A stretch of DNA of 64,000 nucleotides from a bacterium (GTDB lineage Bacteria; Acidobacteriota; Polarisedimenticolia; Polarisedimenticolales; Polarisedimenticolaceae), in contig JAAELQ010000305.1 of NCBI GenBank assembly GCA_024226515.1, forward strand, positions 1 to 64,000, in the 5' to 3' direction. The notes beneath the pieces are model-generated. The model was given only the letters and a program-made list of their open reading frames with translations. It had not been told where the DNA came from and did no database searches. Positions 18,146 to 26,153 of this stretch are shown here, piece by piece. The position numbers and the translations under genes were made by a program. How positions within the stretch are numbered: the first letter of the stretch is position 1; the number at the start of each line of letters is the position of its first letter.

Positions 18146-18790
18146 TTGAGAGTGATCGCGATCGACCCCGCGCAGCCGCGTGACGACCGGCTGGCCGAAC
18201 CGATCGAGGCGCTGCGCGCCGGCGAGATCGTCGCCCTGCCCACGGAGACGTTCTACGGGCTCGCCGTCGATGCGACCAACGAGGAGGCGCTCGTCCGCCT
18301 CAAACGGCTCAAGCAGAAACCGGACGATTCCCGGGTTTTGTTGCTGCTCTCCGATGCCGAGCAGGTGGACGCGGTCGCGGAGCGAGTCCCCGCGGTCTTC
18401 GCGGATCTGGCGCGCCGCTTCTGGCCCGGACCGCTCACGCTGGTCGTTCCGGCGCGCGACGAGTTGCCGCGGGCCGTGACGTGCGGCAGCGGAACGGTGG
18501 CCGTCCGGGTCCCCGGGCTGCCGCTTCCGCGCCGTCTGGCCCAGGGGCTGGGGGGCGCGATCAGCGGCGTCAGCGCCAACATCACGGATCGCACGCCGTG
18601 CCGCACCGCGCCCGAGGTCGTCGAGACCTTTCCCGAGGGGCTCGGTGTCGTCCTCGACGGTGGACGCAGCCCCGGGGGGGCACCCTCGACGATCGTCGAC
18701 CTGACCGCAGAGCACCCGAAGCTCGTGCGCGAGGGACTGTTGCCGGCGAGCTCGCTGGGTTCGTTCCTGCCCGGCCTGGCAGGCGCCTGA
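18146..18790 (+). CDS. Sua5/YciO/YrdC-family protein (threonylcarbamoyl-AMP synthase-like)
   Basis: 214 residues, a single YrdC-type domain. Members make threonylcarbamoyl-adenylate for the t6A37 modification of ANN-decoding tRNAs. Seen here: ALPTETFYGLAVDA near residue 30 (the conserved PTET.YGL motif), KRLKQKPDDSRVLLLL (the K.R....PL region), FWPGPLTLVV, VAVRVPGLPLPRRLA, and SGVSANITD (usually SAN.SG). The changes KPDDSR for KxRP..KPL and NITD for N.SG make YciO-like or divergent activity possible. Start TTG 18146 is chosen for GGGGGAG at 6 nt; GTG 18101 and GTG 18152 are alternatives. The stop precedes the RNase P RNA promoter by 14 bp. Confidence 0.85.
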   Translation: MRVIAIDPAQPRDDRLAEPIEALRAGEIVALPTETFYGLAVDATNEEALVRLKRLKQKPDDSRVLLLLSDAEQVDAVAERVPAVFADLARRFWPGPLTLVVPARDELPRAVTCGSGTVAVRVPGLPLPRRLAQGLGGAISGVSANITDRTPCRTAPEVVETFPEGLGVVLDGGRSPGGAPSTIVDLTAEHPKLVREGLLPASSLGSFLPGLAGA

Positions 18791-18804
18791 AGCACGGCGC
18801 GGCT

Positions 18805-18810
18805 TATAAT
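18805..18810 (+). promoter_or_regulatory. -10 element of the RNase P RNA gene
   Basis: A perfect TATAAT, 6 nt before the first paired base of the RNA (18817), fits a transcript starting at its own P1 helix. The -35 region overlaps the end of the Sua5 gene and is poor (GGCGCC at 17 nt). Confidence 0.55.
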
Positions 18811-18816
18811 GCCGGA

Positions 18817-19228
<412 letters not shown>

Positions 19229-19235
19229 AATCGGA

Positions 19236-19268
19236 CCGCCGGCGTCTCGGGTGACCGGGCGCCGGCGG
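19236..19268 (+). terminator. Hairpin after rnpB, possible terminator without T-run
   Basis: CCGCCGGCG (19236-19244) and CGCCGGCGG (19260-19268) form a perfect 9-bp stem around a 15-nt loop, starting 8 nt after the RNase P RNA end. Only CTTCC follows, so it would be a weak intrinsic terminator or an RNA 3'-end protector. Confidence 0.35.
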
Positions 19269-19301
19269 CTTCCGCAGCGGGTGTGCCGGGGCGAGGGGTG
19301 T

Positions 19302-20192
19302 GTGTCGCGTTTTCTGAAACCGGGGGATCGCGTCGGGGTCGTCGCGCCGGGGTACACCGTGCGACGGCAGGATCTGCTCGACGGCATCGTGCGACTCGAG
19401 CGGATGGGCTTCGAGGTCGTTCGCGGCGAGCACGTTCTCGGCCGTGACGGCTACCTGGCGGGGGACGACGGGGCCCGGCTGTCGGATCTGCGTCGCGCGT
19501 TGCTCGATCCCGAACTTCACGCGGTGTGGTTCGCTCGCGGCGGGTACGGGACGGCGCGTCTACTCGATCGCCTCCCGTGGCGCCGGCTGAAGCAGCGACC
19601 GAAACTCCTCGTCGGGTACAGTGATCTCACCGCTCTGTTCGCGCCCTACGTCGACCGCGTGGGCGGCCGCTGTCTCTACGGACCGGTCGTGACCGAGCTG
19701 GGGCGGCGCGGGGAGTACGACCGCGCGACGCTGCGGGACGCGCTCGGCGGCAAGCAGATCGAGCTCGCGTTCCGTTCGCGTCAGATCGTCGTGCCCGGCA
19801 GAGCCGACGGCATCCTGAAGGGCGGCAACCTGTCGGTGCTGACGCGGCTGTGCGGGACGCGCTTCATGCCGGACCTCCGCGGGGCGCTCCTGTTTCTCGA
19901 GGACATCGGAGAGCGCACGTATCGCATCGACGGCATGCTGAACCAGCTGCGGCTCGCCGGCGCGCTCAACGGCGTCGCCGGCGTGATCCTGGGCGGGTTC
20001 GCCATCCCCGCGCGCACTCACTTCCCGCCCGACCGTGACGCGGACGAGGTGTTCCGCGAGGCCTTCGAGCCGCTCGGGGTCCCGGTCGTCCGCGACGTCA
20101 TCGCGGGCCACGTCCCGCGCAAGCGCACGCTGACGTTCGGAGCCCGCGCCCGCATCGACACGGCGCGACGCAGGATCCGGATCGCGCCGTGA
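19302..20192 (+). CDS. LD-carboxypeptidase (peptidase family S66)
   Basis: Peptidoglycan-recycling enzyme that cleaves the terminal D-Ala from murein tetrapeptides, cytoplasmic, 296 residues. GTG 19302 starts the protein at the conserved opening LKPGDRVGVVAPG. The substrate-loop motif FARGGYGTARLL lies near residue 80. The Ser-Glu-His triad appears complete: Ser107 in VGYSDLTAL, Glu in LFLEDIGERTYRID, and His in IAGHVPRKRTLTFGA near residue 270. It overlaps truA by 4 bp (GTGA) and begins an apparent truA-galE transcription unit downstream of rnpB. No signal peptide, in agreement with a recycling role. Confidence 0.9.
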   Translation: MSRFLKPGDRVGVVAPGYTVRRQDLLDGIVRLERMGFEVVRGEHVLGRDGYLAGDDGARLSDLRRALLDPELHAVWFARGGYGTARLLDRLPWRRLKQRPKLLVGYSDLTALFAPYVDRVGGRCLYGPVVTELGRRGEYDRATLRDALGGKQIELAFRSRQIVVPGRADGILKGGNLSVLTRLCGTRFMPDLRGALLFLEDIGERTYRIDGMLNQLRLAGALNGVAGVILGGFAIPARTHFPPDRDADEVFREAFEPLGVPVVRDVIAGHVPRKRTLTFGARARIDTARRRIRIAP

Positions 20193-20950
20193 CCCGCCCG
20201 CCGCGCCGCGTGCGCATCGACCTGTCGTACGACGGGACCGAGTTTGCCGGGTTCCAGTTCCAGCCGAGACACCGTACCGTGCAGGGAGTGCTCGAACAGG
20301 CGCTATCCAGGATCCAGGGCGACCGCCCGCTGCGGGTCCAGGCGTCGGGGCGAACGGACGCGGGAGTTCACGCTCGGCGGCAGGTGGCCGCGTGCTTTCT
20401 CGCCTCGCGCTACGACGACCGGCAGGTTGCACACTCGTTGCGCGCCCTGTTGCCCGACGACGTGCGGGTCGAGGGCGTGCGCACGGTCGACGAAGGTTTC
20501 GACCCGCGTCGCGGGGCGCGGAGCAAGACGTACCGTTACATGCTCGACCGCACCCCTCACGGGGACGTGTTCCGTGCGCGGTTCGCGCTACACTACCCGC
20601 GCGAGATGGATGTGGAGCCGATGAAGCACGTGCTGGGGCTGCTGCTCGGGCGCCACGATTTCGCGGGGTTCGCCGGTTCGGCGGGCAACGTGGAGACCAC
20701 GGTGCGCACGATGACCGAGGCGCGCTTCGTCGAGTCGGGGAGAGACGCGGCGCAGTTCGTGTTCTCGGCGAACGGCTTCCTGAACCACATGGTGCGGATC
20801 CTCGTCGGGGCGCTGCTCGAGGTGGCACAGGGCGTCATCGCACCCGCCGAGCTGAAGCGCATCCTGGACAGCGGAGAGCGCGATCTGAAATGGACCACGG
20901 CCCCGGCGCACGGCCTGTGTTTGTGGGAGGTGGAGTATGAAGACGGGTAA
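20189..20950 (+). CDS. truA: tRNA pseudouridine synthase A
   Basis: Forms pseudouridine at positions 38-40 of the tRNA anticodon arm. 253 residues, the usual size. Catalytic Asp57 sits in ASGRTDAGVHA, the TruA signature. Other family features are DLSYDGTEFAGFQ at the N terminus, RSKTYRYMLDR-like sequence (GARSKTYRYML) near 110, a HDFAGFAGS segment, and FLNHMVRILVGALLEV in the C-terminal half. GTG 20189 overlaps the upstream peptidase stop by 4 bp, and the gene runs 14 bp into galE, so expression of the three is probably coupled. Confidence 0.95.
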   Translation: MTRPPRRVRIDLSYDGTEFAGFQFQPRHRTVQGVLEQALSRIQGDRPLRVQASGRTDAGVHARRQVAACFLASRYDDRQVAHSLRALLPDDVRVEGVRTVDEGFDPRRGARSKTYRYMLDRTPHGDVFRARFALHYPREMDVEPMKHVLGLLLGRHDFAGFAGSAGNVETTVRTMTEARFVESGRDAAQFVFSANGFLNHMVRILVGALLEVAQGVIAPAELKRILDSGERDLKWTTAPAHGLCLWEVEYEDG

Positions 20951-21926
20951 GGTGCTGGTCACCGGGGGCGCGGGGTACATCGGCAGTCACATCGTGCGCG
21001 AGTTGAACGATGCGCGGCGCGACCTTCGCATCGTCGACGACCTGTCCCAGGGACACCGCGCGGCGGTGGGGGACACGCCGCTGACCGTGGCCGGCTTCGC
21101 CGACGCCGAGTTCCTGGACGGCGGGCTCGACGGCGTGGACTACCTGGTCCACATGGCGGCGTTCTGCGAGGTCGGCGAGTCGATGAACGCCCCGGCGAAG
21201 TACTACGCGAACAACCTGACCGCGAGTCTCGCGCTACTCGAGGCGGCGCGCCGCGCGGGCGTGCGCGGCATCGTGTTCTCCAGCACGGCTGCGGTATACG
21301 GCGAGCCGGAGTCGACGCCGATCGACGAGGACCATCCGCAGCGTCCGACGAACCCGTACGGCGAGACGAAGCTCGCCTTCGAGCGCGCCCTGCGCTGGTA
21401 CCATGAGGCGCACGGCCTGCGTTCGGTCGCGCTGCGTTATTTCAACGCGGCCGGCGCGCACCCCGACGGATCGATCGGCGAGGACCACGCGCCCGAGACC
21501 CACCTGATCCCGCGCCTGCTACGGGCGACGGAGCAGGGCGCAGAGCCGATGTCCATCTTCGGCAACGACTACGAGACGCGCGACGGCACCTGCGTCCGGG
21601 ACTACGTGCACGTCTGCGATCTCGCGCGGGCTCACGTGCGCGCGCTGGACGCCCTGGCCGAGGAGCGGGTCGGAGCCGAGGCATTCAATCTGGGCAATGG
21701 CGAGGGGTTCTCCGTGCTGGAGGTCGTGGATCACGTCGAGCGCGTGACGGGGCGCCGCCCGGCGACGACGAGTGCTCCGCGACGAGCGGGGGACCCCGCG
21801 ACCCTGGTCGCTTCCTCGGAGAGAATCGCACGCCAGCTAGGCTGGAGCGCCGGGCACCCCGAGCTGGGCGAGATCATCGAGACCGCCTGGCGCTGGTATC
21901 GAGCGCACCCGAGCGGCTACAGCTGA
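20937..21926 (+). CDS. galE: UDP-glucose 4-epimerase (extended SDR family)
   Basis: Interconverts UDP-glucose and UDP-galactose with bound NAD, supplying sugars for surface polysaccharides. 329 residues. The Rossmann motif VLVTGGAGYIGSH is at residues 6-18, the catalytic Ser region is FSSTAAVYGEP and the YxxxK motif is YGETKLAFE. GDGTCVRDYVHV-type sequence (RDGTCVRDYVHVCDLARAH) and FNLGNGEGFSVLEV complete the GalE pattern. ATG 20937 has GGAGG (20929-20933) 3-4 nt upstream, inside the end of truA. Closely related epimerases with other sugar specificity cannot be excluded by eye. Confidence 0.9.
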   Translation: MKTGKVLVTGGAGYIGSHIVRELNDARRDLRIVDDLSQGHRAAVGDTPLTVAGFADAEFLDGGLDGVDYLVHMAAFCEVGESMNAPAKYYANNLTASLALLEAARRAGVRGIVFSSTAAVYGEPESTPIDEDHPQRPTNPYGETKLAFERALRWYHEAHGLRSVALRYFNAAGAHPDGSIGEDHAPETHLIPRLLRATEQGAEPMSIFGNDYETRDGTCVRDYVHVCDLARAHVRALDALAEERVGAEAFNLGNGEGFSVLEVVDHVERVTGRRPATTSAPRRAGDPATLVASSERIARQLGWSAGHPELGEIIETAWRWYRAHPSGYS

Positions 21927-21964
21927 CGCGGTGCGGGCAGGATCGAGCGGCCGTGACGGTTTGC

Positions 21965-21993
21965 TTGCTGCGGCCCCGGATCCACATTACTAT
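21965..21993 (+). promoter_or_regulatory. Candidate promoter of uppS-cdsA-dxr
   Basis: TTGCTG (21965-21970), 17 nt, TACTAT (21988-21993). Transcription would start near 22000, 48 nt before the GTG chosen for uppS, and would exclude the longer frame from 21931. Confidence 0.4.
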
Positions 21994-22047
21994 GCGACGC
22001 GGAAGCAAGCGCGCCGATCCGGCGTTCTTCGCACGATTGAGCAAGCC

Positions 22048-22845
22048 GTGATCGACTTCGAAGCACTCGCCGAACCCGGCAGCGACGACGAGAAGTTGCT
22101 GCAACGGATCGACGTCGAGGCCCTTCCCCGACACGTCGCGGTGATCATGGACGGCAACGGCCGCTGGGCCCACTCCCGCCGTCTGCCGCGCGTCGCGGGG
22201 CACAAGGCGGGTATCGAGGCGGTGCGCGATACGGTCGAGACCTGCGCCCGGCTGCGGATCGACGTGTTGACGCTGTACGCGTTCTCTCGCGAGAACTGGA
22301 AGCGTCCGCGCGCCGAGGTCAGCACGCTGATGGCGCTGCTCAAGGAGTACGTCCACAAGGAGCTCGACCGGCTCGTCGACAACAACATTCGCTTCCGCGT
22401 GATCGGCCGGTTGGACGATCTGCCGCGGGCGGTGCAGGGTGGGTTGCAGCGCGCGATCGAGGCGACGAAGGACAACGACGGGCTGTCGTTCAACATCGCG
22501 CTGTCCTACGGCAGCCGGACGGAGATCGTCGACGCCTGCCGCTCGCTGATCCGCGCCGGCGTCGCGGCCGACGATGTCGACGTCGACACGTTCTCCCGAC
22601 ATCTGTACACGGCGGGCCAGCCGGACCCCGACCTGCTGATCCGGACCAGCGGAGAGTTGCGCGTATCGAACTTCTTGCTGTGGCAGATCGCCTACGCCGA
22701 GATCTGGGTTACCGAGACGCTGTGGCCCGACTTCCGGCGCACGCATCTGTTCCGCGCGCTGATCGACTTCCAGCAGCGAGAGCGGCGCTACGGCGGGCTG
22801 ACTTCGAAAGAGCGTCCCGATCCCGCGGAGGTCGTCCGGGGCTGA
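22048..22845 (+). CDS. uppS: Undecaprenyl diphosphate synthase (cis-prenyltransferase)
   Basis: Makes the C55 lipid carrier precursor for peptidoglycan and O-antigen. 265 residues from GTG 22048; an in-frame GTG at 21931 lies upstream of the predicted promoter and its extra residues are not family-like. Conserved regions are all visible: HVAVIMDGNGRWA (catalytic Asp), RVAGHKAGIEAV, TLYAFSRENWKRP, LSFNIALSYGSRTEI, PDPDLLIRTSGELRVSNFLLWQ and RRYGG near the end. It is followed after 9 bp by cdsA and then dxr, an order common to many bacteria (uppS-cdsA-dxr), joining isoprenoid and phospholipid precursor supply. Confidence 0.93.
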   Translation: MIDFEALAEPGSDDEKLLQRIDVEALPRHVAVIMDGNGRWAHSRRLPRVAGHKAGIEAVRDTVETCARLRIDVLTLYAFSRENWKRPRAEVSTLMALLKEYVHKELDRLVDNNIRFRVIGRLDDLPRAVQGGLQRAIEATKDNDGLSFNIALSYGSRTEIVDACRSLIRAGVAADDVDVDTFSRHLYTAGQPDPDLLIRTSGELRVSNFLLWQIAYAEIWVTETLWPDFRRTHLFRALIDFQQRERRYGGLTSKERPDPAEVVRG

Positions 22846-22854
22846 CCCGGGGCC

Positions 22855-23667
22855 ATGCTGCGCCTGCTCACCGCCGCCGTTCTCGCCCCGTTGCTCTGGG
22901 TCACGATCAAGGTCGCCCCGGAGTGGGTGTTTCACCTGGCGGTCGGCGGCGTGATCTTGATCGCCACGTGGGAGTGCTACGGCATGTTCCGCGCGAGCGG
23001 CGGGCGACCGTTTACCTGGCTCGGTCTCGCGGCCGTTGCCGGGCTCGGCTGGTCCGTCGCGGGCGCCGAGCCGACGCTGCAGCTCGCGACGCCGCTGGTC
23101 GCGGTTACGCTGGGCAGCCTCGTCGTGGCGATGTGGCGGCGCAACGAGCCGCAGGAGATGCTGCGTGCGTGCACCGGGACGCTGTTTCCCGTGCTGTACG
23201 TCGGGCTGATGCTGACGTACCTGCTCGCCCTACGACGGGTTCCCGGCGAGCACGGCGAGGATCTGGTGCTGCTCCTGTTCGTCTGCGTGATCTTCGCCGA
23301 CAGCGGCGCGTTCTACGTCGGCTCGACATTCGGCAAGCACCGCATGGCACCCCGGCTGTCGCCGAAGAAGAGCTGGGAGGGATTTGCGGGGGGGCTGGTC
23401 GCCAGCATGCTTGCGGGGCTCGTCGCGCATCTCTGGTTCTTCCAGTCGTTGCCGCTCGCGCACGCCCTCGTGCTGGGGGTCGTCCTGGGCCTGGCGGGGA
23501 TTCTCGGCGATCTGGCCGAGAGCATGGTCAAGCGCGCGGGCGGGGTCAAGGACTCGTCGGGGCTCGTGCCGGGCCACGGCGGTGTACTCGATCGGCTGGA
23601 CAGCGTGCTGTTCGCCGGGCCGGTGCTCTTTTATTATCACGCCTGGTTCCTGGCGAGGGTGCTGTGA
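22855..23667 (+). CDS. cdsA: Phosphatidate cytidylyltransferase (CDP-diacylglycerol synthase)
   Basis: Integral inner-membrane enzyme forming CDP-diacylglycerol from phosphatidate and CTP. 270 residues with about eight hydrophobic helices. The C-terminal signature is complete: GDLAESMVKRAGGVKDSS, then PGHGGVLDRLDS, carrying the conserved Asp/Lys/Arg cluster for metal and CTP. ADSGAFYVGSTFGKH precedes it, another family motif. ATG 22855 lies 9 bp after uppS and the TGA overlaps the dxr GTG. Confidence 0.93.
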   Translation: MLRLLTAAVLAPLLWVTIKVAPEWVFHLAVGGVILIATWECYGMFRASGGRPFTWLGLAAVAGLGWSVAGAEPTLQLATPLVAVTLGSLVVAMWRRNEPQEMLRACTGTLFPVLYVGLMLTYLLALRRVPGEHGEDLVLLLFVCVIFADSGAFYVGSTFGKHRMAPRLSPKKSWEGFAGGLVASMLAGLVAHLWFFQSLPLAHALVLGVVLGLAGILGDLAESMVKRAGGVKDSSGLVPGHGGVLDRLDSVLFAGPVLFYYHAWFLARVL

Positions 23668-24824
23668 AGCGGCTGTCGATCCTGGGCTCGACCGGCTCGA
23701 TCGGTACGAGCACGCTCGACGTGGTCGAGGCCTTTCCCGAGCTCTTCGTGGTGGAGGCGCTGGCCGCCGGCGGCAACATCGACCGACTGGCGGCGCAGAT
23801 CGAGCGCCACCGGCCGCGCTTCGTCTGCGTCAAGGACGACGAGATCGCGGCGGCGCTACGCGCACGGGTCGGCGCCGGCCCGGAGATCGCTGTCGGGCCG
23901 AGCGGGCTGGTGCAGGCGGCGACGCTCGACGGCGTCGACCTGGTCGTCAGCGCGCTGGTCGGGGCTCGAGGGCTTCCTCCAACGCACGCGGCGCTCGAGC
24001 TGGGGCGCGACGTTGCGCTGGCCAACAAAGAGGCGCTGGTCGTGGCGGGGCGCCACATGACCGACTGCGCCCGCAGCGCCGGTGCGGAGATCCTGCCGGT
24101 CGATTCGGAACACAACGCTTTGCATCAGTGCCTGCGCGGCGAGCGGATCGAGGAGGTGCGCAACCTGTGGCTGACGGCCTCGGGCGGTCCGTTCCGCGGG
24201 CGCTCCGCGGAGGAACTCGTGCGCGTGGACGCGCAACAGGCGTTGCAGCATCCCACCTGGTCGATGGGCGCGAAGATCACGATCGACTCCGCGACGCTGA
24301 TGAACAAGGGTCTCGAGGTAATCGAAGCTCACTGGCTGTTCGCGTTGCCGCCCGAGCGAATCCGCGTCGTCGTCCACCCGCAGAGTATCGTGCACTCGAT
24401 GATCGAGTTGATCGACGGCTCGTTCAAGGCGCAGTTGGGCGTGACCGACATGCGTCACCCGATCCAGTACGCGCTGTCCTGGCCCGAGCGCCTGTCGACC
24501 GCGATGCCGCCGTTCGACCCGGTCGCGGTGGGGCGGCTCGATTTCGAGGCGCCCGACGTCGCTCTCTTCCCCTGTCTGCGGCTGGCCTATGAAGCGCTCG
24601 AGGCCGGCGGCGCGGCTCCTGCCGCGCTCAACGCGGCCAACGAGGTCGCGGTCGAGTCGTTTCTCGCAGCGGGGATAGGATTTCTCGACATCCCGGCGGC
24701 GATCGAGGCCGTGCTCGAGCGTCACGCCGGCGATCGCGCGGAGTCGCTCGAGGCGGTCCTCGAGGTCGACGCGGCAGCGCGACGGACCGCCGCGCACTGG
24801 CTCGAGCAACGCGTGGGCGGCTGA
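23664..24824 (+). CDS. dxr: 1-deoxy-D-xylulose 5-phosphate reductoisomerase
   Basis: Second enzyme of the MEP isoprenoid pathway, converting DXP to MEP with NADPH. 386 residues. The NADPH motif LGSTGSIGTSTLDVV is at residues 6-20; the metal and substrate region reads LPVDSEHNALHQ, with LTASGGPFR, PTWSMGAKITIDSATLMNKGLEVIEAHWLF and VHPQSIVHSMIE following as in DXR. GTG 23664 overlaps cdsA as GTGA. In many genomes rseP and bamA come next; here the operon ends and a 207-bp gap follows. The MEP route is thus the likely isoprenoid pathway of this organism. Confidence 0.95.
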   Translation: MKRLSILGSTGSIGTSTLDVVEAFPELFVVEALAAGGNIDRLAAQIERHRPRFVCVKDDEIAAALRARVGAGPEIAVGPSGLVQAATLDGVDLVVSALVGARGLPPTHAALELGRDVALANKEALVVAGRHMTDCARSAGAEILPVDSEHNALHQCLRGERIEEVRNLWLTASGGPFRGRSAEELVRVDAQQALQHPTWSMGAKITIDSATLMNKGLEVIEAHWLFALPPERIRVVVHPQSIVHSMIELIDGSFKAQLGVTDMRHPIQYALSWPERLSTAMPPFDPVAVGRLDFEAPDVALFPCLRLAYEALEAGGAAPAALNAANEVAVESFLAAGIGFLDIPAAIEAVLERHAGDRAESLEAVLEVDAAARRTAAHWLEQRVGG

Positions 24825-24844
24825 GCCGTCCCGCGGTCCGCCCG

Positions 24845-24859
24845 CGGACGAATCGTCCG
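24845..24859 (+). other. GC-rich inverted repeat after dxr
   Basis: CGGACG-AAT-CGTCCG, 21 bp after the dxr stop, could end the uppS-cdsA-dxr transcript or stabilise its 3' end. No T-run follows. The rest of the 207-bp gap to the ComEA-like gene shows nothing recognisable beyond a ribosome binding site. Confidence 0.3.
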
Positions 24860-25031
24860 GCCCGCGTCCGCATGCGAACGTCTCGTACCGGCAACCCTCG
24901 CATTTTCCTCTGACTCGCGCCGAATCGATCCTGGCATCGGCGTTGCTCTAGTTGTCGTGCGTGGGCAGCGGGCGATGGACGCCACGCGCCCGATGAAGGC
25001 ACGAGCTGGCGGATCTCCGCCGGGAGGAATC

Positions 25032-25358
25032 ATGGAACGCATCAAGAGAGGGTTGCGACCGTTCGTGTTGCTTGGCCTGTTGTTCTCGCTGCTCGGCGCG
25101 GGACCGTTGCTCGGCGCGGATGCGACGGCGGATGCGAGGACGAACGGAAGCGTGGCGAAGCTCGATCTGAACTCCGCGTCGTTCGACGAGCTGATCGGTG
25201 TGCCCGGGATCGGCAAGGCGACCGCCGGCCGCATCATCACGTTTCGCGAGGAGAACGGCCCGTTCCTGCGGGTCGAGGACCTGTTGAAGGTCAAGGGCAT
25301 TGGAGAGAAGTCGCTGGAGAAGCTGCGGCCGTTCTTCAAGGTCTCCAGACGACGCTGA
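25032..25358 (+). CDS. Exported ComEA-like helix-hairpin-helix protein
   Basis: 108-residue protein with an N-terminal signal or anchor (about 10-33) and a ComEA-type double helix-hairpin-helix DNA-binding domain. The domain shows the repeat LDLNSASFDELIGVPGIGKATAGRI and a second hairpin reading LLKVKGIGEKSLEKL, with the two GIG loops that bind the DNA backbone. ComEA proteins bind double-stranded DNA in the periplasm during natural transformation; other members serve unknown envelope roles. ATG 25032 follows GGGAGG at 6 nt. Its TGA overlaps the presumed CTG start of a pseudopilin gene, which supports a DNA-uptake or type IV pilus/type II secretion context, although no other com or pil gene is in the window. 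Confidence 0.85.
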   Translation: MERIKRGLRPFVLLGLLFSLLGAGPLLGADATADARTNGSVAKLDLNSASFDELIGVPGIGKATAGRIITFREENGPFLRVEDLLKVKGIGEKSLEKLRPFFKVSRRR

Positions 25359-25960
25359 GCGCCCGGCGACCGTCGGGCCGCGGTACGAGCCTGGTCGAGC
25401 TGCTGTTGTGTCTCGTGCTGCTCGCGCTCGGGCTCGGCGTCGCGCTGGCTACGACGCGAGAAGTCCTGGCGGCGAGACGCACGACCGCGGCCGCGCGCCA
25501 GATGGCCGCAGCGCTGAACGCCCTGCGCTGGAAGAGCGTGGCGCTGAACCGCAGCCACGGGATGTGGTTCGTCGATGAGGGAGGAGGCTGGAGGTGGTAC
25601 GAGGTCCGCGACGGGAACGGGAACGGGCTCCGCACCACCGAGCTGCGGCACGGCGTCGATCGCCGGATCTCCGGTCCACACGGGGCGGGGGACATGGCGA
25701 CCGGTGTGCGATTCGGGTTCCCACCGATCGGCGCCGTGCCGCGTATCCCGCCCGCAGCGGGCGTTCTGGATGCGCCGCAGGACCCGGTGCGCTTCGGACG
25801 CTCCGACATCGTGGCGTTCAGCCCGCTCGGCAGCGCGTCGAGCGGCACGCTGTACGTCACGGACGGCACGAGCGAGCTGGCGGCGGTCGTGCTGTTCGGG
25901 TCGACGTCGCGCGCGCGGGTCTGGCGCTACCGACGGGCGGAAGGTCGATGGACGCGTTGA
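25355..25960 (+). CDS. Type IV pilin-like / GspH-type pseudopilin, probable CTG start
   Basis: A prepilin-like protein of about 201 residues. The first ATG/GTG/TTG in frame is at 25406, but that start would delete the prepilin signal. Reading upstream in the same frame gives a basic leader ending RPSGRG, then TSLVELLL: Gly at -1, Glu at +5, and a long hydrophobic helix, as prepilin peptidase substrates have. The only plausible initiator there is CTG 25355, overlapping the ComEA-like stop as CTGA, which suggests translational reinitiation. The C-terminal part is a soluble domain with WYEVRDGNGNG, similar in layout to GspH/FimT pseudopilins. It may belong to a type II secretion or transformation pseudopilus whose other genes lie elsewhere. 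Confidence 0.7.
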   Translation: MSARRPSGRGTSLVELLLCLVLLALGLGVALATTREVLAARRTTAAARQMAAALNALRWKSVALNRSHGMWFVDEGGGWRWYEVRDGNGNGLRTTELRHGVDRRISGPHGAGDMATGVRFGFPPIGAVPRIPPAAGVLDAPQDPVRFGRSDIVAFSPLGSASSGTLYVTDGTSELAAVVLFGSTSRARVWRYRRAEGRWTR

Positions 25961-26026
25961 GCGGCGAAGTGCGCGGCCCGCCGGCCGCCACGTGAACTCC
26001 GAGGCGGCGAGCCACCAACCAGCTAC

Positions 26027-26050
26027 GCGCGAAGACCGGGACCTTCGCGC
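26027..26050 (+). other. Perfect 8-bp hairpin after the pseudopilin gene
   Basis: GCGCGAAG and CTTCGCGC around an 8-nt loop, 66 bp after the stop. It lacks a T-run and may mark the end of the comEA-pseudopilin transcript. Confidence 0.3.
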
Positions 26051-26116
26051 CCCACCCTGCCCGTGCATGCCCTGAAGACCGTCCCCGTAACGGGCTCGCC
26101 GCCTCGTCCCGGCTCC

Positions 26117-26145
26117 TTGAGTACCCCAGAACCGGGTGGTAGCCT
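26117..26145 (+). promoter_or_regulatory. Candidate promoter of hemXACD, leaderless arrangement
   Basis: TTGAGT (26117-26122), exactly 17 nt, TAGCCT (26140-26145), then 8 nt to the ATG at 26154. No ribosome binding site precedes that ATG. The same -35 hexamer and spacing occur before the nfeD-like gene at 54418. Confidence 0.45.
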
Positions 26146-26153
26146 GGCCACAT

